Below, piece by piece: positions 53,460-61,424 of a stretch of 64,000 bases of DNA. The stretch covers positions 124,001-188,000 of the forward strand of contig NZ_FPAS01000005.1 in assembly GCF_900116425.1 (NCBI RefSeq). Reading direction: 5' to 3'. Numbering within the stretch: the first letter of the stretch is position 1; each line of letters begins with the position of its first letter. This DNA is from Lishizhenia tianjinensis. Its GTDB lineage: Bacteria; Bacteroidota; Bacteroidia; Flavobacteriales_D; Crocinitomicaceae. Made by a program: the position numbers and the translations under genes. A model generated the notes under the pieces. That model ran no database searches and had not been told where the DNA came from. It was given only the letters and a program-made list of their open reading frames with translations.

Positions 53460-54989
53460 ATGGGATGTTCCAGTTGTAGCAGTGGAGGAGGTACTCCGAG
53501 AGGCTGTCAAAACAATGGAACTTGTAGTTCTGGTGGATGCAATAAACTTGGCGTTTTTAACTGGTTGGCAAATATGCAATTGCCTGCTGGTCAGAGCCAA
53601 TATGATATAATTGAAGTAAGATTCAAAAATAGCCGTAAAGGTTTTTATAGAAATGTTAAAGACTTATCGTTACAAGTTGGCGATGTAGTTGTTGTAGAAG
53701 GTAGCCCAGGGTTCGACATTGGAGTAGTGTCTATCGTGGGTGAACTTACCAGAATACAAGTTCAAAAGAAAGCGCCAAATATGAAGGCGCACGAAGCAAA
53801 GAAGATTTATCGCATTGCGAATCAGGAAGATATAGATAAGTGGGTAGAAGCAAGAAACCTTGAGAAAGAGGTGATGCATCAAGCCCGCGAATTGGCAATT
53901 AACCTGAATTTAGAGATGAAAATCTCTGATGTGGAGTATCAGGGTGACTTAACGAAAGCCACTTTTTATTACACCGCAGATCAACGTGTGGATTTTAGAC
54001 AGTTGATCAAAGACATGGCTGAGGCTTTCAAGATTAGAATTGAAATGCGTCAGATAGGAGCCCGTCAGGAGGCGGCTCGTTTAGGAGGAATAGGTTCTTG
54101 TGGTAGAGAATTGTGTTGTTCTACTTGGTTAACAGACTTTAGATCTGTTTCTACAAGTGCAGCCCGTTACCAACAATTATCTTTGAACCCACAAAAATTG
54201 GCCGGACAGTGTGGAAAGTTGAAGTGTTGTTTGAACTACGAGTTAGACATGTACTTAGACAGCATCAAGAAATTCCCGAAGCCGGATACGCGTTTGTATA
54301 CGGAAAAAGGATCAGCGATTCACGTAAAAACGGATGTGTTTAAGCGCATTATGTGGTACGCCTACGAAGGTGAAGCAGGTGTAGGATCTGGATTAATTCC
54401 TTTATCTCCAGAGCGTGTAGAAGAAATTGTAGAACTCAATAAGAAAAGAGAAAAACCTACAGATCTTAAAGACTTTGAAGAGCAAATTAAAGTTGAGCCA
54501 GATTACTCTAATGTGGTAGGACAAGATGACTTGGATAGGTTTGAACACGTGTTTAAGCGCAGAAAGAAAAAGCGTAAAAAACCGGGAGGAAGACCAGCAG
54601 CTATTAAAGCGGAGGGGCAAAAGTCCGGGACAAAACCTGCGGCGAGTAAACCAGCGGCAAAAGACGCGAAAGAGGGAGACGCTAAAAAGGCTCCAGCTCG
54701 TAAGCCAAGACCTCAGAATGCCAAAGGGCCAAATACCAATGCAAACAAAGGTCCGCGCAAGCCAAGGCCACAAAACGCTGGGAAAAACGCCCAAACACCT
54801 AAAGAGGTAAAAGGAGGAAGCAAACCCAAACCGAGAGGGCCAAAGCCAGAGGCAAAGCCCAAAACGGATAAAGGTCCAAAACCTGAAGGGCAACAAAATA
54901 CAGCCCCAAAGAAGAAGTACAAGAAAAGAAAACCACGTCCGCAAGGTGGTGGAGACAATAAACCACAAGCCAAGAAAGATGGTGAATAA
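53460..54989 (+). CDS. ricT: PSP1 domain protein, RicT/YaaT-like
   Basis: A 509-residue protein starting MGCSSCSSGGG; the ORF extends 11 codons upstream but that would cross the promoter. The N-terminal 35 residues are Cys/Gly-rich (seven Cys). The PSP1 core (~45-270) shows VEGSPGFDIGVVSIVGEL, ADQRVDFRQLIKDMAE, then IGSCGRELCCSTWL and CGKLKCCLNYELDMY; those cysteines bind Fe-S clusters in the Ric complex of Bacillus. The last ~130 residues are a disordered Lys/Pro/Gly tail. The end overlaps gldH by 11 nt. Role in the phylum is not known. Confidence 0.93.
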   Translation: MGCSSCSSGGGTPRGCQNNGTCSSGGCNKLGVFNWLANMQLPAGQSQYDIIEVRFKNSRKGFYRNVKDLSLQVGDVVVVEGSPGFDIGVVSIVGELTRIQVQKKAPNMKAHEAKKIYRIANQEDIDKWVEARNLEKEVMHQARELAINLNLEMKISDVEYQGDLTKATFYYTADQRVDFRQLIKDMAEAFKIRIEMRQIGARQEAARLGGIGSCGRELCCSTWLTDFRSVSTSAARYQQLSLNPQKLAGQCGKLKCCLNYELDMYLDSIKKFPKPDTRLYTEKGSAIHVKTDVFKRIMWYAYEGEAGVGSGLIPLSPERVEEIVELNKKREKPTDLKDFEEQIKVEPDYSNVVGQDDLDRFEHVFKRRKKKRKKPGGRPAAIKAEGQKSGTKPAASKPAAKDAKEGDAKKAPARKPRPQNAKGPNTNANKGPRKPRPQNAGKNAQTPKEVKGGSKPKPRGPKPEAKPKTDKGPKPEGQQNTAPKKKYKKRKPRPQGGGDNKPQAKKDGE

Positions 54990-55443
54990 ATTTGTAATGA
55001 TATTGAGTTTAGGATTACTCCTCGCATCTTGTGGGGAGCGTCCTATGTTTGATAATAGTTATACGTTTAATAATAACGCTTGGAATCAAAATGAAAAAGC
55101 GGTGTTTCATGTGGAGGTAGAAGATACCTTAACGCCCTATTATTTTGATGTACAATTGCGCACCACTACAGATTATGGCTTTAGTAATTTGTGGGTGATG
55201 GTAAACATTACAGCACCGGATAGTACAACTTCTAAGCAAGCCGTAAAGGTGAATATTGCCGATGATAAAGGGAAGTGGATAGGTACGAAATCGGGATCTC
55301 TGGTAAGCAGTGCTATGCGTTTTAGTGCACAGCAATTTCCCTTGAAAGGAAGCTATACCTTTGAAATAGAACAAGCCACCAACCAAGAAGAAATACAAGA
55401 AATTGTTGACGTAGGTATACGCATTATAGCCAAGGAAAAGTAA
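54979..55443 (+). CDS. gldH: Gliding motility lipoprotein GldH
   Basis: A 154-residue lipoprotein from the ATG at 54979 (MVNKFVMILSLGLLLASC, Cys 18), which overlaps the end of ricT by 11 nt in a different frame. The mature part ERPMFDNSYTFNNNAWNQNE then KAVFHVEVEDTLTPYYFDVQ and LRTTTDYGFSNLWVMVNI fits GldH, needed for gliding in Flavobacterium and for T9SS function. Adjacency to ricT is conserved in Bacteroidota as far as I recall. Together with PorP/SprF and sorting-domain proteins this supports a T9SS-bearing organism. Confidence 0.92.
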   Translation: MVNKFVMILSLGLLLASCGERPMFDNSYTFNNNAWNQNEKAVFHVEVEDTLTPYYFDVQLRTTTDYGFSNLWVMVNITAPDSTTSKQAVKVNIADDKGKWIGTKSGSLVSSAMRFSAQQFPLKGSYTFEIEQATNQEEIQEIVDVGIRIIAKEK

Positions 55444-55449
55444 ACCCTG

Positions 55450-55583
55450 CCCCAGATAGGAGCAGTAGCTTGCCCGTGCAAACATTTAGAAGCATTACAA
55501 GAAAAGGTACGACCCCAGGAAGTGCCTTTTTTTGTGCCCTGCTACTTGATGTTGGCGCGGGGAACTATAGTGGATAGCTGGTT
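55450..55583 (-). repeat. About 140-bp structured intergenic repeat, copy D (minus)
   Basis: On the minus strand begins CCAGCTATCCACTATAGTTCC and ends GCAAGCTACTGCTCCTATCT GGGGCAGGG. Shares the CTATCCACTATAG block with copy E and the GCTACTGCTCCTATC block with A and C. Starts 7 nt after gldH. Confidence 0.6.
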
Positions 55584-55639
55584 GATGTAAACCATAGTTT
55601 TACCAGGTTTTTGGCAGCCAAATAGAAAAGATAAACCTG

Positions 55640-56524
55640 CTACATTTTACGCATCATCTCTCTATCCTTCGAATTTACTTCTACCGGCGGACAACGGTTG
55701 GGGTCTTTCTTGAATAACCACACAAATTTTAGTTTCATCATTAAGGGTTGATACGTGCTCGAATACCACTCTAGCGAAGGATTTCCCGTTCTCCACTCGT
55801 AGATTTCCATAACGGGCATGCGCACACCAGGAATGATGAAAAAACCACCGTTAATTTTGAACCCGTAACCGATTTCGTAGTTCAATTGAGAAACAAGGTC
55901 ATTTTGGAAAAACTGCGTTTCGGGCAAGCTGCTACCAACGTATTCCATGTTTCCACCTCCAACGCGAAAATCGAGGTTTACGCCTAAAGCGTGATCTATG
56001 AAATTGCGTGGATTGAGTTGAATGACGTTGTGAACCCCAAAACGCGCAAAGGCATATCCTAAATTAAAGTCGCCCGACCCAAATTCTGAGCTTTGAATTT
56101 CGCCAGAACTATTGAGTAAGTCCAATTGTAATTCTTCCTTACCACCAAAGTGTTTGTAGCCCAAAGACCAATCGTAATATTGTATAAATTTTCTCGGACG
56201 TTTGGTTATGTGAACCATTCCAATTTCTCCATAAAGGCCTAATTTCCCTGCAGGATCAAACTGATAGAGCGCAGGACGACCGCCATAGGTAATTTCTCTT
56301 TGAGGAACCTCTAAGTTGGTTAAAAGATAAGTTGGCCCTACAGCCACTTGTATCCCATGACGCAAGTAATCTCCGGTTACCCAACGGTAAAGCGGTTTGT
56401 GCAAACGCGGATTTGCAAAGTGTTGCTTGCGCTTTTTCTTTTGTTTATAGGTTTGAGCGCTACCGTTAAAGGCAAATAAAGAAATCAATATAAAAACAAG
56501 AACTCTCATACTAGAATAATTCAT
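55640..56524 (-). CDS. Exported outer-membrane beta-barrel-like protein
   Basis: A 294-residue protein from the ATG at 56524 (MNYSSMRVLVFILISLFAF); a further ATG at 56509 gives a tighter signal peptide of 19 residues, and the frame also extends to 56602. After NGSAQ the mature part is basic (YKQKKKRKQHFANPRLHKPL) then alternates strands (HGIQVAVGPTYLLTNLEV, KLGLYGEIGMVHITKR, NLGYAFARFGVHNVIQL, INGGFFIIPGVRMPVMEIYE), as in an outer-membrane barrel. No family recognised. The last residues (REMMRKM) do not show a barrel terminal Phe. Confidence 0.75.
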   Translation of the reverse strand: MNYSSMRVLVFILISLFAFNGSAQTYKQKKKRKQHFANPRLHKPLYRWVTGDYLRHGIQVAVGPTYLLTNLEVPQREITYGGRPALYQFDPAGKLGLYGEIGMVHITKRPRKFIQYYDWSLGYKHFGGKEELQLDLLNSSGEIQSSEFGSGDFNLGYAFARFGVHNVIQLNPRNFIDHALGVNLDFRVGGGNMEYVGSSLPETQFFQNDLVSQLNYEIGYGFKINGGFFIIPGVRMPVMEIYEWRTGNPSLEWYSSTYQPLMMKLKFVWLFKKDPNRCPPVEVNSKDREMMRKM

Positions 56525-56644
56525 GATTGCGAATGGGTTACAGACAAAGGTAAGGATAGATGGAGTAGATAAGTAAATGTGGTGTGAAAAACTTATAGAC
56601 ACTTATTATTTGATAAGGTGAGGGGGTATGTGCTTCCATTCCAT

Positions 56645-56784
56645 TTCAGCCCACCGGGCCATCCACTATAATCCTCTCCCAGTTCATTAAAAAAGAAGTC
56701 GTGCACAAAGCTTCCAAGGTCGCCTTCCGCACTCGTCTTTTAAAGAATTCACTGGGCTGTGGGTTGCCGTTGCTGTCCCTTACC
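56645..56784 (+). repeat. About 140-bp structured intergenic repeat, copy E
   Basis: CACCGGGCCATCCACTATAATCC near the left end, AAGCTTCCAAGGTCGCCTTC in the centre and GTTGCCGTTGCTGTCCCTTA at the right end, each a variant of the blocks of copies A and C. Located in the gap between 56524 and 56862. Confidence 0.65.
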
Positions 56785-56861
56785 CTATCTTTATTCCTTG
56801 AAAAACAGAAAGTTCTTACCCGAAAATTTGTTTGTTCAAATAGAAAAATATATTTTTCGGT

Positions 56862-57365
56862 ATGAAATTACAGCAATGTATATTTCTGCTACTAATTATA
56901 TTATTTACTACTAGTTTCTCTACAAAGAAACATTTTCCGAAGGCTTTATATATAGAGCTTGTGATACCCCTAAATGATAGTGTTGAACCACGAGCCGAAG
57001 GTTTGGTGTTGATGGATTCTTTGTTGTACTATAGCAATAGTGCTTTATCGAGTTCTTACTTGGCCAAGTCCTTTCGTTGTTACGAGAAGAATTTTAGCTC
57101 ATCGTTCGCGTATTATCAGGGAATTAGTCGTTCTGACTTAGAAGTATTAAGTATATATTTTGGTGCGGAGAAAGACCAGCAGAAGGTTAAAAAATCGGAC
57201 ATGCATAAACTGCGTATCTGTAACTCATTTGGAACTTTAAGTTTGGAGGTAAAATCTGCTGCGCACATCAAAAAAGTAGTTAGAAATGTACAGAAGTTAA
57301 AGGGACTATCAACTCGCACTAAGAAAATGTTTTCTTCTTGGGAAGCATTACAAGCGTGCAACTAG
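56862..57365 (+). CDS. Hypothetical exported protein
   Basis: A 167-residue protein with signal peptide (MKLQQCIFLLLIILFTTSFS, cut near residue 20). The mature part is about 145 residues, basic, without recognised domain (IELVIPLNDSVEPRAEGLVL, KSAAHIKKVVRNVQKLKGLS). An upstream box TATTTTTCGG is too weak to call. Convergent with kmo, separated by a bidirectional terminator. It appears to be an orphan secreted protein. Confidence 0.65.
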   Translation: MKLQQCIFLLLIILFTTSFSTKKHFPKALYIELVIPLNDSVEPRAEGLVLMDSLLYYSNSALSSSYLAKSFRCYEKNFSSSFAYYQGISRSDLEVLSIYFGAEKDQQKVKKSDMHKLRICNSFGTLSLEVKSAAHIKKVVRNVQKLKGLSTRTKKMFSSWEALQACN

Positions 57366-57388
57366 TTTATAGTAAAGTATATGCGTAA

Positions 57389-57416
57389 AAAAGGCTTCCT
57401 GGAGAGGAAGCCTTTT
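57389..57416. terminator. Bidirectional terminator
   Basis: AAAAGGCTTCC / GGAAGCCTTTT, perfect 11-bp stem with 6-nt loop and A/T flanks both sides, between the exported-protein gene and the convergent kmo gene. Confidence 0.85.
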
Positions 57417-57435
57417 ATTTTATGGGTGTATTTAC

Positions 57436-58770
57436 TTAGAGTAATTCTAACATTTTATCCATCACCTCTGGAGTATCCCAGTTCTCATGAATATTATCCA
57501 TCTGCATTACTTGCTCCATTATCTTGTTTTTAACTTCACCACCTTTTAAGGCTTGAGAATATGGAATATGACTAAAAGTTACCTCTGAGTACAAAGGCAT
57601 CCATTTGTCTGGGTGTAATTTTGCAAATTTCTTTTCAATTTTCTTACGCAATAAGAAGTCTGGATCTCCAGATAAATCGCGCATCTCAATGTAATTGTAC
57701 AACGCTAAATCTGCGATAGCATCTGCATCTGGTTTACGAGAGGTGCTGAAGGTTTCAAACAACTTATCCCAATCTCCTTCCATTTCGTTGTACATGTTGT
57801 GGAAAACAGTACAATCTTCAAAACCAGAGTTCATACCTTGTCCGTAGAAAGGAACTATGGCGTGAGATGCATCTCCTAAAATCAATACTTTGTCTTCGTA
57901 ATTCCATGGACTACATCTCACCGTAACCAAAGTAGAAGTTGGATTTTCGAAGTAATCTTCTACCAATGTTGGCATATGTGGAATGGCATCCGGGAAGGTC
58001 TTTTGGAAGAAATCCATTACCTGTTCTTCTGTTTTAATGGTATCAAAAGAGAGTTCTCCTTTCATTGGGAAGAATAAAGTACAGGTAAAGCTACCATCCA
58101 TATTTGGAAGGGCAATCATCATGAACTCTCCTCTTGGCCAAATGTGTAAAGCATCGTTCGCTATACGGTGTGTTCCATCTTCATTAGGTGGAATAACCAA
58201 TTCTTTGTACCCGTGAGAAAGGTATTCTTGCGAGTAGTTAAACATAGGCGTTTTCTGCAAACGCGAACGCACTGCAGAGAAGGCACCATCTGTTCCAAAA
58301 ATCTGGTCGTAGGTGTATTCTTCCTTTTTATTTTCCTCAGTGTTTTGGAAAGCAATGGTGTTTGATTTTAAATCAAGATCTAAACACTTTCTATTGAAAC
58401 GGTAGGTAATATTTGGGTAATCATCCGCCAAGTTCATTAGCTTTTGATTCAAACCTCCACGCGAAACAGAGTAAATAGCTTCCCCGTTTAATCCGTAAGG
58501 AAGGTCAGATAAATTTCCTTCAACGTCGTGCATCTTTCTACCATACATGGGTAGCGACATCTTTTTAATTTCATCAGCAATTCCTGCTAATTCTAATGCT
58601 TTCCATCCTCTATCCGATAAAGCTAAGTTGATAGATCTACCACCAATCTCATCTGCCTTACGCAAGTCAGGTCTGCGTTCAAACACGTCTACTTGGTAGC
58701 CTTTTTTTGCCATTAAAATAGCTTGTAAACTTCCCACTAAACCTGCTCCTACTATTGCAATTTTTTTCAT
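57436..58770 (-). CDS. kmo: Kynurenine 3-monooxygenase
   Basis: A 444-residue FAD monooxygenase converting L-kynurenine to 3-hydroxykynurenine with NADPH and O2. The Rossmann motif KIAIVGAGLVGSLQAILMAK is at the N-terminus; RSINLALSDRGWKALELAGI, MYGRKMHDVEG, FGTDGAFSAVRSRL, and LILGDASHAIVPFYGQGMNS (the GD motif) follow. The C-terminal ~60 residues are helical, and a strong membrane anchor as in eukaryotic KMO is not evident. Downstream of kynU and a small membrane protein gene in one operon (39 nt gap). Used in tryptophan catabolism and de novo NAD synthesis. Confidence 0.96.
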   Translation of the reverse strand: MKKIAIVGAGLVGSLQAILMAKKGYQVDVFERRPDLRKADEIGGRSINLALSDRGWKALELAGIADEIKKMSLPMYGRKMHDVEGNLSDLPYGLNGEAIYSVSRGGLNQKLMNLADDYPNITYRFNRKCLDLDLKSNTIAFQNTEENKKEEYTYDQIFGTDGAFSAVRSRLQKTPMFNYSQEYLSHGYKELVIPPNEDGTHRIANDALHIWPRGEFMMIALPNMDGSFTCTLFFPMKGELSFDTIKTEEQVMDFFQKTFPDAIPHMPTLVEDYFENPTSTLVTVRCSPWNYEDKVLILGDASHAIVPFYGQGMNSGFEDCTVFHNMYNEMEGDWDKLFETFSTSRKPDADAIADLALYNYIEMRDLSGDPDFLLRKKIEKKFAKLHPDKWMPLYSEVTFSHIPYSQALKGGEVKNKIMEQVMQMDNIHENWDTPEVMDKMLELL

Positions 58771-58809
58771 AGTTCTATAGTCAAAGACATTAATTAAAAC
58801 ATCTAAAGT

Positions 58810-59019
58810 TTATTTTCTCCACTTTGTTTCGTAACGTTCTCGGGTAAACATATTATCGGCACGTTTCGCTTTTTTACGGTTATGAACCGCTGCCATACCT
58901 CGCCACACTACGATACCAAAAACCAATACAGCAATGGCCTGAACAATAATTTCTATGTATTCAGCCTCGTTGTTTATTGCCCCAGAAAATCGGGTTTGTA
59001 TTAATTCTTGGATTTCCAT
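58810..59019 (-). CDS. Small single-pass membrane protein within the kyn operon
   Basis: A 69-residue protein: a short acidic/polar N-terminus, one hydrophobic span (EIIVQAIAVLVFGIVVWRGM, about residues 24-42), then a basic tail (RKKAKRADNMFTRERYETKW). Its ATG is one base after the kynU stop, and kmo starts 39 nt after its own stop, so it is within the operon. No family known. Possible role: membrane anchor or assembly factor for KMO, a membrane enzyme in eukaryotes; this is inference. Confidence 0.65.
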   Translation of the reverse strand: MEIQELIQTRFSGAINNEAEYIEIIVQAIAVLVFGIVVWRGMAAVHNRKKAKRADNMFTRERYETKWRK

Positions 59020-59020
59020 C

Positions 59021-60295
59021 TTACTGTATACTTTCTTCTAATATTCTACCGAAGTTGTATACATCTTCGTAGCTGTTGTACAATGGAGCAGGAGCAACAC
59101 GGATAACGTTTGGCTCTCTCCAATCTGCAACTACACCTCTTTCTGTCATTGCGTCAAATAAAGCTTTCCCTTGTCCGTGCGCTAAAATAGAAAGTTGAGC
59201 CCCTCTTTTAGACTTATCTCTTGGCGTAATAATTTCAAAGGTTGCATTTTCATTACGTGCTGAAATCTCGTCGATTACGAACTCTAAGTAAGCCGTTAAA
59301 TCATCGCGTTTAGCACATAATTTTTCCATACCCACTTCATCGAAAATATCCAAAGAAGCAAGGTGAGCGGCCATTCCTAAAACTGGAGCATTACTCAACT
59401 GCCAACCTTCGGCACCTTTCATCGGGTTGAAACCAGGTTCCATTTGGAAACGCGTTTCTTTATCGTAACCCCACCATCCAGCAAAACGTGGAAGTTCAGG
59501 CTTGTATTCGTGACGTTCATGCACGAAAATACCAGATACACCTCCTGGAGAAGAGTTCAAGTATTTGTAAGTACACCAAGCGGCGAAATCAACTCCCCAA
59601 TCGTGTAATTTCAAGTGAATGTTACCGGCTGCGTGAGCTAAATCAAAACCACAAATGGCTCCAACTGCATGTGCTTTTTCGGTAATTGTTTTCATGTCAA
59701 ACAACTGTCCTGTGTAGTAATTTACACCTCCTATCATCACTAAGGCAAGTTCATCACCTACTTCAGCAATTTTAGCATAGATATCTTCCTCTCTGATTAA
59801 GTGTTCACCTTCTCTTGGGGCTACTTCCACTAGATCAGTTTGAGGATCTAGACCATGGAATTTCACTTGAGACTCTAAGGCATATTGATCGGAAGGGAAG
59901 GCTTTGGCTTCGCAAATAATTTTTTTACGTTTTCCTTCTGGACGGTAAAAGCTAACCATCAAAAGGTGAAGGTTTGTTGTTAACGAGTGTGTAATTACAA
60001 CTTCTTTCGGTAGGGCACCTACAACGCGGGCTGCTTTATCGGTTAAAAACTCGTGGTATTCAAACCAAGGTTTTTCAGCATAGAAGTGTCCTTCAACCCC
60101 CCACTTTGCCCAATCGTTAAGTTCTCTTTGTATGTAATCTTTGGTTGTTTTGGGTTGTAACCCAAGAGAGTTTCCAGTAAAGTAAACCACATCTTCACGG
60201 AAGTTAGGAATATGGAACTGGTCTCTGTATTTATTTAATTCGTCTTTCGCGTCTTTCTCTCTCGCAAATTCTAAGCTATTTGTATAGTTTGTCAT
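59021..60295 (-). CDS. kynU: Kynureninase
   Basis: A 424-residue PLP-dependent hydrolase splitting kynurenine or 3-hydroxykynurenine to (3-hydroxy)anthranilate and alanine. The cofactor Lys244 is in [16 protein letters not shown]; the Asp of [13 protein letters not shown] binds the PLP nitrogen; [27 protein letters not shown] and [13 protein letters not shown] are conserved regions. Leads the kynU-small ORF-kmo operon. Since the usual tryptophan dioxygenase and 3-hydroxyanthranilate dioxygenase are not in the window, whether NAD synthesis is the purpose cannot be settled here. Confidence 0.97.
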   Translation of the reverse strand: MTNYTNSLEFAREKDAKDELNKYRDQFHIPNFREDVVYFTGNSLGLQPKTTKDYIQRELNDWAKWGVEGHFYAEKPWFEYHEFLTDKAARVVGALPKEVVITHSLTTNLHLLMVSFYRPEGKRKKIICEAKAFPSDQYALESQVKFHGLDPQTDLVEVAPREGEHLIREEDIYAKIAEVGDELALVMIGGVNYYTGQLFDMKTITEKAHAVGAICGFDLAHAAGNIHLKLHDWGVDFAAWCTYKYLNSSPGGVSGIFVHERHEYKPELPRFAGWWGYDKETRFQMEPGFNPMKGAEGWQLSNAPVLGMAAHLASLDIFDEVGMEKLCAKRDDLTAYLEFVIDEISARNENATFEIITPRDKSKRGAQLSILAHGQGKALFDAMTERGVVADWREPNVIRVAPAPLYNSYEDVYNFGRILEESIQ

Positions 60296-60398
60296 TGTTT
60301 TTTATGTTCTTCAAGAATGGCTTGCAATTTAACAAAAAAGAAGGTTTTATCAAGTGATATATGTCAATATGATGGGGATGTGAAATACTTGTTTCTTA

Positions 60399-61327
60399 TG
60401 AATCTCCGCTATTCTGCCGAGCAATTTTAGTTTTTCGGCAAATTGTCGTAACTTTTTTTAAATCAATCAACCTAAATTGTCATGACGAATTTTGAATTCT
60501 ATCATTTTTTCGATAAAGAAAACAACTGTCTAAATTTCTTTAAAAAGTATTATCAAAGGGTGCTTCATAAGTGTCCTAAATGTGGTCACGAAAAGCTGAA
60601 ATGGAGTAAGAAAATCATAGGCTGGAGGTGCTGTAAATGCTCAAAGAAAATTTCTTTAAAATCTATTTCTTTTATGAGGGACAGCAATAAATTGTTTATG
60701 GATTGGCTAGAGATTTTGCATTTGGTTTGCCATTCAAAAAAATCAGTTTCTATTAATGAGATCTTCCGTAAATCCAGGCAAACAAGGTATGAAACAGTCT
60801 ATCATATGGTACAGAAAATTCGTGTAGAAATGGGTAAGATAAACAGTATAGACGCAATTAATTCATATACAGAGTTTATGTTTTTGGAAATGAATAGAAA
60901 GGTATTTATGAATTTGCCTTTGTCAATTCGGATGACTTTTTGGAAGTCTCCAACGAGAACTAGAGATAAGGTTAGGTTGGTAGTACCTGTATTTTTACAC
61001 GAGGCAATTTTGAATACAAAAGTTCAACTGTTAGAGAAAAATAATTATCCCTACAAGAAATTACTCTTCGTAAATCATGAAATTGTTTTCAATAAGAAAG
61101 CGACACAATTGAGTGAGGAAATAATTAACCTAAAATGGAGGAGTCATTTAAGGAACAATGTAATGAAATTATTGAAAGGAATTTATCATTATACCACGGG
61201 CTTACATTTGCAGGGAGTCCTTGATGAATATAGCTTTAAGTACAATTATAGGAATACCAAATGGTGTAAATTGAGGATGTTTATGAATCTTGAAATTAAA
61301 TGCATTCGGCAGAATAACGGAGACTCA
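60399..61327 (+). mobile_element. IS1595-like insertion element
   Basis: Terminal inverted repeats: 60399-60420 (TGAATCTCCGCTATTCTGCC GA) pairs with 61306-61327 at 20 of 22 positions. One ORF (60482-61333) fills the interior. The ends match the MITE at 50904-51160. Target duplications could not be identified. The right inverted repeat overlaps the last codons of the ORF, whose stop lies 4 nt outside the repeat. Confidence 0.75.
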
Positions 61328-61333
61328 GGGTAG
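60482..61333 (+). CDS. IS1595-family-like transposase lacking evident DDE acids
   Basis: A 283-residue protein with N-terminal zinc ribbon (HKCPKCGHEKLKWSKK then GWRCCKCSKKISLK, two CxxC pairs at about residues 31-34 and 51-54) and a helical region, as in IS1595 (ISXO2-like) transposases. The C-terminus LKGIYHYTTGLHLQGVLDEY matches the family's late motif (GIHH...HLDRYLAEF-type). Yet where the family carries the three catalytic acids, the sequence reads LEMNRK, FVNHEIVF and RNNVMKLLKG: D, D and E are not seen by eye. The ORF is intact. AT-rich compared with neighbours, consistent with transfer. Confidence 0.75.
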   Translation: MTNFEFYHFFDKENNCLNFFKKYYQRVLHKCPKCGHEKLKWSKKIIGWRCCKCSKKISLKSISFMRDSNKLFMDWLEILHLVCHSKKSVSINEIFRKSRQTRYETVYHMVQKIRVEMGKINSIDAINSYTEFMFLEMNRKVFMNLPLSIRMTFWKSPTRTRDKVRLVVPVFLHEAILNTKVQLLEKNNYPYKKLLFVNHEIVFNKKATQLSEEIINLKWRSHLRNNVMKLLKGIYHYTTGLHLQGVLDEYSFKYNYRNTKWCKLRMFMNLEIKCIRQNNGDSG

Positions 61334-61360
61334 TTTTATGATTTATTGAGAAAGAACCTC

Positions 61361-61396
61361 AAAAAAAATCCTCCAGCCTTTATCGCCAGAGGATTT
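61361..61396 (-). terminator. Intrinsic terminator of the M23 peptidase gene
   Basis: AAATCCTC / GAGGATTT, 8-bp stem with an imperfect inner part, and eight A at the plus-strand left side (U-run on the minus transcript). 29 nt beyond the stop. Confidence 0.75.
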
Positions 61397-61424
61397 CTAA
61401 ACATCTTCACTTAATCCCTTTCCA

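Noticed and set aside
54402-54968. A 188-codon minus-strand open frame rich in W, F, L
   Set aside because: Complement of the Lys/Pro/Gly tail of ricT; no initiation context and biased composition. The same holds for the frames at 54526-54810 and 54713-55027.
60391-61335. 8-bp target duplications flanking the IS-like element
   Set aside because: Bases just outside the inverted repeats (GTTTCTTA and GGGTAGTT) do not match, nor do those flanking the MITE; borders may be slightly different or the duplications have decayed.
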